A stretch of 59,535 bases of DNA from Nocardia veterana NBRC 100344 (GTDB taxonomy: Bacteria > Actinomycetota > Actinomycetes > Mycobacteriales > Mycobacteriaceae). Shown here piece after piece: positions 49,999 through 58,333 of this stretch; the stretch's first letter is position 1, and the number at the start of each line of letters is the position of its first letter. The notes under the pieces are model-generated. The model did no database searches, was not told the origin of the DNA, and was given only the letters and a program-made list of their open reading frames with translations. The translations under genes and the position numbers were made by a program. Location: the NCBI RefSeq assembly GCF_000308855.1, contig NZ_BAGM01000205.1, positions 1-59,535 of the forward strand. The letters run 5' to 3'.

Positions 49999-51236
49999 CC
50001 GACACGACTCTGACTGTGAAAGCGCTGACCACGATAGCGGTGAGCACGGCATGCGCCGCGATGGTGAGCGGTCTGGGTAGTACCACGGCGGGTGCTGTGC
50101 CGATCGGCCCCGGCTGCCCAGCGTTGTACATGATCGGGATCCAGGGCACCGGCCAATCGAACCCCGACCCGACCGCCGACACCGGAGTCATCGGCGCACT
50201 GCTGGCCCAAGTCCAGACTGCGGCCCCGGACCTGGTGCAGCACAGCACAATTCCTTACCCAGCCGGGTTCGGTGGGATCGTCCCCGGCGGCGGAGCGGCT
50301 CCATATGCGGAATCGGTGACCGAGGCGCTGGCCGGCCTCGATGCAGCGGCCACCGACATCACCAATGCCTGCCCCAGCACGTTGCTGGCGGGTCTGGCGT
50401 ATTCGCAAGGCGCCCAAGCGATGGCGAAATTCGCCCAACAGGTCGGAGCGGGCAATGGGCCTGTTCCGCCGGACAAGATCGCCGGGATCGCGCTCTACGC
50501 CAACCCCGACCGGCTCCCGAACTCTCCGGTCATTCCCGGTCGGCCGGGACAAACCGTGCCCGACCCTGCACCGGGCACGTCGGGCGGCGCGGTCGCGACG
50601 GTGCAGCTTCTCAACCCGCCCGCGGCAGGTAGCGGTATCGCTACCGACGGTAGCGGCTTCGGGTCGTTGACCGGTCGTGTGGCTGATATTTGCACCGACG
50701 GTGACCTGGCGTGCTCGGCGCCGGACCACGCGGCCCTGCTGCGCGTCGGCGCGGAAATCGCCGCCCAAGCCGACCTGCGCGACCCGATCGCGGCCCTGAC
50801 ATCGATCAACGGCCTGTTCTCGACGGCAATGGGACAAGGGTGGACCACGGTGCTCGCCGAGGACTTCCACACCGACCCCGGTACCGCCGACTACCTTCCG
50901 GCAAAACCGTTGGCGCAGCGACTCATCGACGCCGCCGACCCCCGAACCCCGGCAGCGGGCCCGGATCAGGTTGAGGCGGCCGCTCAGCGATGGGATCAGA
51001 TCACCGCCGCGGCGATAGCGAACCCGCTCGGCGTCGTGCCGAAGCTGGCCGGCCAGCTCGCCGCCGCCTGGGGCCAGCTGGTCGCCGACAACGCCGACTT
51101 GATCAACCCGGCGGTGTGGATGCGCTACGGCGACACCGTCGCCCGCCACAACGGCTACCTCGCCAGCGGCCAACTCGCCTCCGGCCTTGCCTGGATGACC
51201 GCACTCGCTTACGACGCCGCAGGACACCAGTCATGA
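49995..51236 (+). CDS. Secreted cutinase-family protein
   Basis: A 413-residue protein with an N-terminal signal sequence (TTIAVSTACAAMVSGLGSTTAGA) and an alpha/beta hydrolase core. The nucleophile elbow AYSQG carries Ser137, with the first Gly of GYSQG replaced by Ala. CTDGDLAC holds the likely Asp region and VARHNGY the His region. A ~120-residue C-terminal extension is larger than in plain cutinases (about 200-230 residues). Members hydrolyse esters of lipids or mycolates. In this operon it may open or remodel the mycolate envelope for DNA transfer. Confidence 0.82.
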   Translation: MTDTTLTVKALTTIAVSTACAAMVSGLGSTTAGAVPIGPGCPALYMIGIQGTGQSNPDPTADTGVIGALLAQVQTAAPDLVQHSTIPYPAGFGGIVPGGGAAPYAESVTEALAGLDAAATDITNACPSTLLAGLAYSQGAQAMAKFAQQVGAGNGPVPPDKIAGIALYANPDRLPNSPVIPGRPGQTVPDPAPGTSGGAVATVQLLNPPAAGSGIATDGSGFGSLTGRVADICTDGDLACSAPDHAALLRVGAEIAAQADLRDPIAALTSINGLFSTAMGQGWTTVLAEDFHTDPGTADYLPAKPLAQRLIDAADPRTPAAGPDQVEAAAQRWDQITAAAIANPLGVVPKLAGQLAAAWGQLVADNADLINPAVWMRYGDTVARHNGYLASGQLASGLAWMTALAYDAAGHQS

Positions 51237-52330
51237 ATGACACCGGCACCGCCTTCTACACCCCGCCCACCCTCCACGACTCCATCGAGCCCGGTCGCAT
51301 CCTGCGCATACGCCCTACCGGCACGCCCGCGTTGACCGGAGCAGGCGCCGCGTGGCAGCTGCTCTACACCTCTACCGACACCCACGGAGAACTCACCGCG
51401 GCCTCCGGATTCGTGATCGCCCCCGACACCGATCCCGAACTCGGGCCAGGCCCGATCATGGTGTACTGCCCGGCCTTCCACGGGCTGGGCGGACCCTGCG
51501 CACCGTCTCGGCTGCTCGCGATCGGTGCCGAACCCGACACCGCACCGATCATCGCGGCGCTGGCTCGCGGCTGGATCGTCGCTGTCCCAGACGGGGAAAA
51601 CCTCGGCATCACAGGCCAAGGCCCGCACACCTTCCTCGCCGGCCGCGCCGCAGCACACCACACCCTCGACCTCGCCCGCGCCACCGCCTCGATCCAGCAA
51701 CTGAACACACACGAAGCACCAGTGGTGGCGTGGGGGTATGCCGACGGCGCTCGCGCGGTCACGATCGCGGCGCAGCTGCACCGATCCTACGCACCGGAGG
51801 TGGACCTGCGCGGCATCGCAGCCGGCTCCACCATCACCGTTCCCGGCGCCCTGGCGTCCCTGCTGAACACTAGTCCGTTCTCCGCGCTCGTGCTGGCCGG
51901 GCTCATCGGCTTGTCGCGCGCCTATCACCATCTGCCCCTGCGGCACGTGCTTTCTGCCGACGGCCGACAGATCATCGCTGAAGCCGAAATCTGTAGTGCC
52001 CCGGTGCTGCTGGCGCAGCATCGGCGGCCGATCGAGCAGTGGTGCGACCGGGGACAGCCGTGGACCGATCCCATGTGGCATTACGTCCTGGCCCGCGAAA
52101 CCATCCCGCTCGACCAGGCACCGAGCGTGCCGGTGCACCTCTATCACGGCGCTCGCGACGCGCTGGTGCCGATCGGACAGAGCACCCGCCTGCTGTCGGC
52201 CTACCGCGAGGCCGGGGTCGAGGTGAGCTGGCGCAACTACGACCGCGGGCACCTCGATACCGCCCGCGGCGCCATCACCGAAACCATCGCCCACCTGGCC
52301 GACTGCCTCGCACGATCGCGTGAGGAGTGA
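51233..52330 (+). CDS. Secretory-lipase (LIP) family protein lacking the nucleophile serine and signal peptide
   Basis: A 365-residue alpha/beta hydrolase of the LIP family: LYTSTDTHGELTAASGFVIAP opens the fold, YCPAFHGLGGPC follows, LYHGARDALVPIGQ has the acid Asp, and RGHLDT the His. The nucleophile elbow is WGYADGARA, so Ala170 stands where the family has Ser (GYSQGG). No signal peptide is visible (start NDTGTAFYTPPT), unlike normal secreted members. It overlaps the cutinase stop by ATGA. It is probably non-catalytic or has another function. Confidence 0.78.
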   Translation: MNDTGTAFYTPPTLHDSIEPGRILRIRPTGTPALTGAGAAWQLLYTSTDTHGELTAASGFVIAPDTDPELGPGPIMVYCPAFHGLGGPCAPSRLLAIGAEPDTAPIIAALARGWIVAVPDGENLGITGQGPHTFLAGRAAAHHTLDLARATASIQQLNTHEAPVVAWGYADGARAVTIAAQLHRSYAPEVDLRGIAAGSTITVPGALASLLNTSPFSALVLAGLIGLSRAYHHLPLRHVLSADGRQIIAEAEICSAPVLLAQHRRPIEQWCDRGQPWTDPMWHYVLARETIPLDQAPSVPVHLYHGARDALVPIGQSTRLLSAYREAGVEVSWRNYDRGHLDTARGAITETIAHLADCLARSREE

Positions 52331-52333
52331 AAA

Positions 52334-53863
52334 GTGATGCGCTGCAACAGCAACTGGGATATACGCCGAACTGCTCTCGCTAACGCGCTGCGGAGGGGCA
52401 CCGCTGTCGCCGTTGGAGGTCTGCTCATCGCTGGTGGCAGCGCCCAGGTCGGAACCGCTGACCCGGCGGTCCCGTTGGGGCGCCAGTGCCCGGCGTTGTT
52501 CGTGTTCGGGGTCCAGGGACCTGACGAATCCGCTCCCGACACCGCACCGACTCTGGATACCGGCGCCCTGGGCCAACTGTTCACACCCTTGGCCGCGCAC
52601 GCCGGCGACCTGATCCAACGCCTCTACATCCCCTACGGACGCGACGAGACCGGCGAACCCGAGCCTTATGAGCACGCCAGCACGAGTGCCGCGCGCCGGC
52701 TCGAATCCGAGGCCAGTGAGGTCGTCCATCGTTGCCCGGCAACGAAGATCGCCGTCGCCGGCTACGGGCAGGGCGCGTCGGCGGTCACCGATTTCGCCCA
52801 CCGCGTCGGCGACAACACCGCCACCGTGGAAGGCGACTCCATCGCCGGGATCGCATTGCTGGCCAACCCAGCGCGCGCGGGCAGCGACGTTCTTCCCGGC
52901 CGTCCGGGGCAGACCACCCCAACAGCGGCACCCGGCACCTCGGGAACAGCCGTCAGGTCTATCCACTTCGCCAACACATCACGCGCAGGCACCGGCATCA
53001 GTGCGAACGGCGGCGGGAACGCGGGATTCGGGGTATTGACCGGTCGAGTCGCCGACCTGTGCGCACCAGGTGACCTGGCCTGCGACGCACCCGCCGGTTC
53101 GCCCCTGACTCAAACGGTGAAAAACATTGCCGCTCAATCGAACCTCGGTGATCCGGTTGCGGCGATCTCGACCATCGCGCAAGCCTTGGCCGCCACCACC
53201 TGGAAAACCGCGATCGGCGTCGCCACCGACGACATCGCCGGCAACAGCCTGGACGAACTGAACTACCAACCAGCCAAACCCCTGGGACAACGCCTGGCGG
53301 AAGCATCGGACCCGAACACCCCCATGCCCGGCCCCGACGACGCGCTGGCCGCGTTGTTCCGGATCGGCACGATCGGGCTCAACACCGTGATGTCGGTGGC
53401 GCAAAAGGTGTTCACCCCGGCCACGATCGCCGAGCTGGCCACTGTCGGGATGGCCAACCCCGCCGCCGCGCTCGGGGTCCTCGGCACGAAACTCGCCGGC
53501 GCTGTCGCCGACCTCGTACCGCCGCACACCGCCCTGGGCTGGGTGAACCAGGCATTCGACGCCATCACCTCCACCGTCACCGACGACAACCAGCTCTACC
53601 AGCTGGCCACCTACACCCAATACAGCAACACCGCGGGCCACCACGCCGCCTACACCAGTACCCCCGCCACCCCAACCGGAACACCAGCCCTCGCCGCAGT
53701 CGCCGACTGGTTCACCGCCCTGGCCCACGACCTCGCCGCCACACACCCCACCACCGAAACACCGCTACCGACCACCACGGTGCCGGATCCGTCGAGGATG
53801 CCCGGTTCCGTCCTTGAGCGGACCGGCACGGCAACCCCTCCCCCTGCCGTGCCGAGTCCTTGA
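52334..53863 (+). CDS. Secreted cutinase-like protein lacking the nucleophile serine
   Basis: A 509-residue protein related to the cutinase at 49995. Shared blocks are CPALFVFGVQG, PARAGSDVLPGRPGQT-PTAAPGTSG, GVLTGRVADLCAPGDLAC and the C-terminal YTQYSNTAGHHAAY. A signal sequence TAVAVGGLLIAGGSAQVGTA is present. The elbow is AGYGQG, with Gly145 at the Ser position, so no Ser nucleophile. The longer C-terminus ends in a Pro/Thr-rich tail. GAGGAG precedes GTG 52334; ATG 52337 is equally possible. Confidence 0.78.
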   Translation: MMRCNSNWDIRRTALANALRRGTAVAVGGLLIAGGSAQVGTADPAVPLGRQCPALFVFGVQGPDESAPDTAPTLDTGALGQLFTPLAAHAGDLIQRLYIPYGRDETGEPEPYEHASTSAARRLESEASEVVHRCPATKIAVAGYGQGASAVTDFAHRVGDNTATVEGDSIAGIALLANPARAGSDVLPGRPGQTTPTAAPGTSGTAVRSIHFANTSRAGTGISANGGGNAGFGVLTGRVADLCAPGDLACDAPAGSPLTQTVKNIAAQSNLGDPVAAISTIAQALAATTWKTAIGVATDDIAGNSLDELNYQPAKPLGQRLAEASDPNTPMPGPDDALAALFRIGTIGLNTVMSVAQKVFTPATIAELATVGMANPAAALGVLGTKLAGAVADLVPPHTALGWVNQAFDAITSTVTDDNQLYQLATYTQYSNTAGHHAAYTSTPATPTGTPALAAVADWFTALAHDLAATHPTTETPLPTTTVPDPSRMPGSVLERTGTATPPPAVPSP

Positions 53864-53865
53864 AC

Positions 53866-53937
53866 CCCTTCGGCGGAGACGGTTTCTCTGCGCCAGAGAG
53901 ATCAGTTCGTTCCTCGCGGGCCGACTCCGCCGAAGGG
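53866..53937 (+). terminator. Structured intergenic element (terminator or attenuator)
   Basis: Outer inverted repeat CCCTTCGGCGGA (53866-53877) and TCCGCCGAAGGG (53926-53937) encloses an inner hairpin around CTCTGCGCCAGAG. No U-tract follows and transcription probably continues into 53981, so it may be a partial terminator or an RNA processing/stability element within the operon. Confidence 0.6.
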
Positions 53938-53980
53938 CCCATCATCGCCACGCCCATCCACACCGAGGAGGTGAAACACA

Positions 53981-54676
53981 TTGCCGCACAACATATCCAC
54001 AAACACCACCCCCGTCGCAGGTGACGAATGGCGTTGGCTCGAGCCCTACCTCTCGGCAGAGCGGCAGGCCGAGCCCGCACAACTGCATCCGGATGGTGAC
54101 AACATCCTTCACGAACCGGAGGTGGCGGGGCAGGAGCCTCCGCGACTGGGTCTGCCGTCCGCGAGGGCATGGATAGTTGTCGGGGCGGCGGTGAGTGTGG
54201 CCGCCGTGGCCGTACTGATCGGCGCACTGACGGTCGCGAACCTCGGTAAACACACCCCGGTCCCGACACTGACCGCGGCCGCGCCGTCGAGCAACGCCGC
54301 AGTCGACGGCGGGGCGTGCACCGGACTGAGCGGCGCCACGGTCACCGATCGATACGGTGACCCAGGGACGGTCGCCGGGGTAGTGGCGTCGTTCGAACAC
54401 GCCTATTACCGGCTCCGAAGCGCGGATGCGGCCTTGCGAGTCGTGGCGCCGGAGGCCGGTCTGGTTGCTGATGTGCTCGCCGCCGGGATTCGCTCGATCC
54501 CGGAGGGGAGCACCTACTGTGTGGCGATCACGCCGATCGCCGCCGGTAGCGCGAACGTGCATGTGGTCGAGCGACATCCTGACCGTAGCCGTACCGACTA
54601 CCTGCAGGTGATCAATACCCGCCCCGACGGTGCCGGCCTGCTGATCACCAACATCCAGAAGCAAGCGGCCCAATGA
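53981..54676 (+). CDS. Single-pass membrane protein of the conjugation operon
   Basis: A 231-residue protein from TTG 53981 (GGAGGTG 8 nt upstream). A cytoplasmic N-terminus of about 60 residues is followed by one membrane helix (AWIVVGAAVSVAAVAVLIGALTV) and an outer domain with two Cys (CTGLSG and YCVAITPI), possibly a disulfide. The outer domain is a small alpha+beta fold of unknown function, perhaps a DUF8176-type; the assignment is from memory. It is coupled to the next gene by ATGA. Confidence 0.68.
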   Translation: MPHNISTNTTPVAGDEWRWLEPYLSAERQAEPAQLHPDGDNILHEPEVAGQEPPRLGLPSARAWIVVGAAVSVAAVAVLIGALTVANLGKHTPVPTLTAAAPSSNAAVDGGACTGLSGATVTDRYGDPGTVAGVVASFEHAYYRLRSADAALRVVAPEAGLVADVLAAGIRSIPEGSTYCVAITPIAAGSANVHVVERHPDRSRTDYLQVINTRPDGAGLLITNIQKQAAQ

Positions 54677-55320
54677 CCGCCGCCATCGCCGCACATGCCG
54701 AGGACACGCCCGCCGACGGACGTCTCGACCCGTCCACTGTCGATGGACCGGATCCGGAACATCGCGCACCGGTGAGGAATTCAGCGTTGCCGGTCACCGG
54801 ACCGTACCCTCCGCTGTTCGCGGTGCTCGGCGCCCATGGCGGTGCCGGCACCTCGACACTGGCTCGCTGGTGGGCACACGCCGCCGACACCGGGCTCGCA
54901 TGGCCGGCCAACACCGTGACAACCCAGCGAGTCGTGGTCGCAGCGCGCGACTGCCTACCCGGCCTGGTCGCGGCCGCGGACCGACTGCGCGAATGGCACG
55001 CCGGGCTCACGCCCCCGGCGGTCATCGTGGTCGGGCTGGTACTGGTTCCGCCGCGGCCCGGTCGCATCCCGCAGGCGGTGCGCCGCTATCGCAGCACCGT
55101 CGCAGAGCTGGTCGGGGACGCAGTATGGCCAGTCCAGTGGCACGACGAACTGCTCACCCACGAACTCGACGAGCTCGCCACCTACGCACCGAATGATCCG
55201 CCGCCGCCGCGGCGCGCCCACCTGAGTGTCGCCGTCCCCGCCGACGTCTACCGGGCCGGGGCCGCGATCACCGCCCGCATCGCCGCCACCCGACCGGTGC
55301 AACCCGATTCCACCACCTAG
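54673..55320 (+). CDS. MinD/ParA-like protein with degenerate P-loop (DUF6668-like)
   Basis: A 215-residue protein. LFAVLGAHGGAGTSTLARWW at residues 48-67 looks like the deviant Walker A of MinD/ParA proteins (KGGxGKT), but both lysines are lost (GGAGTST). VVVAARDCLPGLVAAADRLREWHAG and AVIVVGLVLVPPRPGRIPQAVRR continue a Rossmann-like fold. I recall such proteins as DUF6668 members in actinobacterial integrative elements. Nucleotide hydrolysis is doubtful; a scaffolding role is possible. Confidence 0.65.
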   Translation: MTAAIAAHAEDTPADGRLDPSTVDGPDPEHRAPVRNSALPVTGPYPPLFAVLGAHGGAGTSTLARWWAHAADTGLAWPANTVTTQRVVVAARDCLPGLVAAADRLREWHAGLTPPAVIVVGLVLVPPRPGRIPQAVRRYRSTVAELVGDAVWPVQWHDELLTHELDELATYAPNDPPPPRRAHLSVAVPADVYRAGAAITARIAATRPVQPDSTT

Positions 55321-55329
55321 GAGATCGTC

Positions 55330-55614
55330 ATGACCTCGATCGTTGTCGACGGTATCGCTGTTCTAGCACAACAGATTCCGATCACGCCGCAACCGCCCCC
55401 GGGCTCGGAGGGATTGACCAAGGTCGTGAACTGGCTCGCCTGGGCGGTCATGCTCGCCGGAATCGCCGCTCTCATCTACGCCGGCGGCAAATTCGGATGG
55501 GAACGCTGGCACGGCGGCGCGGTCGAAAGCCCCAAGATCGTGCTCGGCGCCCTCGTCGGCGGAATCATCGCCACCAGCGCCGGATCCATCATGACGCAAA
55601 TCGTCGCCAAATAG
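55330..55614 (+). CDS. Small two-helix pilin/TrbC-like membrane protein
   Basis: A 94-residue protein with two hydrophobic helices (VVNWLAWAVMLAGIAALIYAGGKFGWERW and IVLGALVGGIIATSAGSIMTQIV) around a short polar loop, the layout of VirB2/TrbC-like pilins of actinobacterial conjugation systems. AGGAG precedes the ATG. The shorter protein at 56654 has the same architecture. Confidence 0.68.
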   Translation: MTSIVVDGIAVLAQQIPITPQPPPGSEGLTKVVNWLAWAVMLAGIAALIYAGGKFGWERWHGGAVESPKIVLGALVGGIIATSAGSIMTQIVAK

Positions 55615-55721
55615 CCGTAACGCCAATGCCATTCGTCCTTCCGCACCTGGATGGCACCCTGCCCGGCGGAACGGGCGGAATCAACAACGTAATGCATTCT
55701 CAGGCAAAGGAATTAGTGCGA

Positions 55722-56657
55722 ATGCCCATCTTTGAAACCTCCCCTTTCACCGTGCCGGCCAGCGACGGGCTCGTGCTGGCCGGGGATCGCTGTGGTCCGT
55801 CGTTCGCCGCCGCGACCGTTGTCTATGTACACGGATTGCTGTGTGACGGCAGCTGGTGGCAGCCGCTGACCGAGCAGGTGCACGCTCGTCTCGACGGGCA
55901 GATCGCCCAGATCGTCTGGGACCAGCGCGGGCACGGCCGCTCCGGTCGCCCCCACCGCAGCGCCGAGACGACCCTCGAGCATCTGGCCGACGACCTCGAC
56001 ACGGTGCTCACCCAGGCCACCGGATCCGTTGTGCTCGTCACGCACTCGGCCGGGTCGATGATCGCTGCCGCCTACGCGCAGCGTTACCCGGCTCGCGCCG
56101 CCGCACTGGCAGGGCTGGTGCTGTTCAACCCCGCCGGCGAATTCCCAGAATTCCCCGCGCTACCGAGGCATTTCACCACCGCGGCGGAACGGATCAAATG
56201 CCTGCGCCGCGGGCGGTTCGACTACCTTGCCGCCGCGGCTGCGGCGCTGGCTGAACGACGTTTTCGCCGCACCGCGCGCCGGCTCGGCTCCAAGGCACCG
56301 CTGGCGACCGGCACCCGCCCGGGTGATCCGCGCGTGCTGACCGACCTGATGCACGCCTACCGCCACTTCTACCTCGACCCCGATATCGCCGCCACATTGC
56401 GGTCGGTGCCGTCGTTCGTGATCATCGGCGACCGCGACCGCGTAGTCCCCGCCGCCCAATCAACACGGTTCGCCGAAAAGATCTGGGCCGACCAGCAGAT
56501 GGTGCCCGACGCCGGGCACTCGCTGCCGCGCACCGACCCCGACATCGCCGCCGACACCATCGTCACGGCGCTCGATGTCGCCTACCACGCCGACGTCGAC
56601 CAGCTCCTGCTCGACCACGACGGCGAACTGGCCGCCGACACCGACAGCGCGTCATGA
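55722..56657 (+). CDS. Alpha/beta hydrolase
   Basis: A 311-residue hydrolase with a complete triad: VTHSAGSM elbow (Ser), DRDRVVP (Asp) and DAGHSLPRTDP (His), plus oxyanion YVHGLLCDGSWW. ATG 55722 starts the fold directly and is preceded by AAAGGA; upstream ATG codons at 55692 and 55626 would add 10 or 32 unlike residues. No signal peptide. It overlaps the next gene by ATGA. The substrate is an ester or lactone of unknown nature. Unlike the two hydrolase-fold genes upstream, it keeps its catalytic residues. Confidence 0.85.
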   Translation: MPIFETSPFTVPASDGLVLAGDRCGPSFAAATVVYVHGLLCDGSWWQPLTEQVHARLDGQIAQIVWDQRGHGRSGRPHRSAETTLEHLADDLDTVLTQATGSVVLVTHSAGSMIAAAYAQRYPARAAALAGLVLFNPAGEFPEFPALPRHFTTAAERIKCLRRGRFDYLAAAAAALAERRFRRTARRLGSKAPLATGTRPGDPRVLTDLMHAYRHFYLDPDIAATLRSVPSFVIIGDRDRVVPAAQSTRFAEKIWADQQMVPDAGHSLPRTDPDIAADTIVTALDVAYHADVDQLLLDHDGELAADTDSAS

Positions 56658-56887
56658 CCATCACCCACATGGACCCGAAAGTCCTCGCCCCGCTGACCCA
56701 GATGCTCGCCTGGCTCGCCTGGCTCGTCCTGCTGCTCGCGATCGCCCGCACCATCTGGATCGGCTGGCAACTGGCGTGGCGACTACACCGCGACGAAGCA
56801 ATCGAAGGACTCGCCGGCGCCCTGCTCGCCGCCATCCTCGTCGGCTCCGCCAGCGGCATCGCCGCAGCCCTGTTCCCCACCCACTGA
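56654..56887 (+). CDS. Small two-helix membrane protein
   Basis: A 77-residue protein with two hydrophobic helices (MLAWLAWLVLLLAIARTIWIGW and LAGALLAAILVGSASGIAAALF). The pattern W-x-W-A-W, a basic loop, then a Gly/Ala helix matches the pilin-like protein at 55330. It overlaps the hydrolase stop (ATGA) and is probably another pore or pilus component. Confidence 0.65.
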   Translation: MTITHMDPKVLAPLTQMLAWLAWLVLLLAIARTIWIGWQLAWRLHRDEAIEGLAGALLAAILVGSASGIAAALFPTH

Positions 56888-56912
56888 ACCCAGCCGATCG
56901 GGAGAGACACCA

Positions 56913-57539
56913 ATGAACCCGGCTACCACCCACCATGCCAGCCTCACCGCGCTGATCGGACTGCTCGGCATCGCCACCCTCACCGGGTGCACTACACCCG
57001 GCAACCACACCCCCTCATCGCTGCCCGCAGACATCCACGCCGCCCCAACGAACCTGACCACCACGACCTACCAGGGCATTACGCTCCCCGTGGCCGACCA
57101 AGGACCTCACACCGTGACCGGCGCGGTCGCCACCGGGTTCGCACACTCCCCGGCCGGGGCCGCCCTGGCCGCCATCCACGCGCTCGTTCGGATCTCCGTC
57201 GCGCCCGACGATCAATGGGCCGCCGTGGGGCAACAGATGCTCGCCCCCGGGGCCGGACGCGACGACTGGGCCGTGGCACGGGCACAAATGTCGATCACCA
57301 CGCCGGTCACCGGCCCGCCACCGAAGATCCTCGGCTACCGCATCACCGGCTACACCCCAGCCAGGGCCGACACCGCGATCTACACCCAGCAACCCGACAC
57401 GTCCCTGACCTGCAACACCGCCACCGCCATCTGGACCGACGGCGACTGGAAACTACTGCTCCCCGACGGGAACCACCCCGCACTGGTCACCGCACTCAAC
57501 GCCCTGCCCACCGACACGATCCTGCTCCCGATCCGATGA
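56913..57539 (+). CDS. Lipoprotein of the conjugation operon, 1
   Basis: A 208-residue protein with a lipoprotein signal (LTALIGLLGIATLTGCTTPG; Cys26 as lipidation site). The mature part contains GFAHSPAGAALAAIHALVRI and DGDWKLLLPDGN, both shared in pattern with the protein at 57536, suggesting paralogues (a DUF8175-type name may fit, from memory). It may sit outside the membrane as part of the transfer apparatus. Confidence 0.72.
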   Translation: MNPATTHHASLTALIGLLGIATLTGCTTPGNHTPSSLPADIHAAPTNLTTTTYQGITLPVADQGPHTVTGAVATGFAHSPAGAALAAIHALVRISVAPDDQWAAVGQQMLAPGAGRDDWAVARAQMSITTPVTGPPPKILGYRITGYTPARADTAIYTQQPDTSLTCNTATAIWTDGDWKLLLPDGNHPALVTALNALPTDTILLPIR

Positions 57540-58333
57540 ACACCACCACGACCACAATGCGGAGGCGCCACCGCTGTCTCGGCCTCGCGATAGCCCTGGC
57601 CGTCCCGCTGAGCGGATGCGGTACCGAGGCACCTCAACCTCCGTCCGCTGAAACATCCACACCGATCCCTACCGGAACCACGCGACGCTCGCTCATCGGG
57701 TCGCCGGCCCAGCCGCCGACCACAGACCTGTTCGGCAACCGGCTCGACGTCGTCGGCGACGAAGGCCGAGCCCTTCCCCAAGACCCCGCCACGCGCGCCA
57801 CCCCATCGTCAAACGACTACCTCACCGCGGCCCCAACGCGAATGACGTGGCAACGCGGATGGGGCGGTGCGGCCTTACCGGCGTCCGGGAGTGACGGGCC
57901 TGCCCTCATCGACCACGGGATCGCCTCCGGATTCGCCGACACACCACAAGGCGCCGCGCTAGCCGCCTGCGACGCGCTCGCCCGCACCCTCGCAGCGCCA
58001 GAAGGTGTGTGGCAGAACGTTGTTCGTGCTCGCTTCGTCGGTGATACCGACGCGTTCATCGCCAGGGTGACGCGTAGCCGCACTCGCACAGCGGATGCTG
58101 CTCGCTATGTCACTGTCCCCGACGGCATCCGCGTCCGCGACGGCTATCGGCCGGACTTCGCCGTCATAGACATCGCCACCCGAACCGGCGTGGGATACAC
58201 CTACGCGTCCTGGCCGATGGCCTACGACGGTGACTGGCGAGTGCGTCTGCCTGAGGACATCGAAACGCTCTGGCAGTCCGGTGATCCCCTCTCTTCCCTC
58301 GCCGGCTTCGGGCAATGGAGGACCACCACATGA
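57536..58333 (+). CDS. Lipoprotein of the conjugation operon, 2
   Basis: A 265-residue protein with signal LGLAIALAVPLSGCGTEAP (Cys28). The C-terminal domain (GIASGFADTPQGAALAACDALARTL ... YDGDWRVRLPEDIETLW) corresponds to the smaller lipoprotein upstream, so the pair likely arose by duplication. The start overlaps the previous stop (ATGA), and the stop overlaps the TrbL-like gene (ATGA). Confidence 0.72.
   Translation: MNTTTTTMRRRHRCLGLAIALAVPLSGCGTEAPQPPSAETSTPIPTGTTRRSLIGSPAQPPTTDLFGNRLDVVGDEGRALPQDPATRATPSSNDYLTAAPTRMTWQRGWGGAALPASGSDGPALIDHGIASGFADTPQGAALAACDALARTLAAPEGVWQNVVRARFVGDTDAFIARVTRSRTRTADAARYVTVPDGIRVRDGYRPDFAVIDIATRTGVGYTYASWPMAYDGDWRVRLPEDIETLWQSGDPLSSLAGFGQWRTTT

Noticed and set aside
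49533..51227. A 564-codon minus-strand frame opposite the cutinase
   Set aside because: It is antisense to a gene with signal peptide, motifs and coupled neighbours; no domain recognised.
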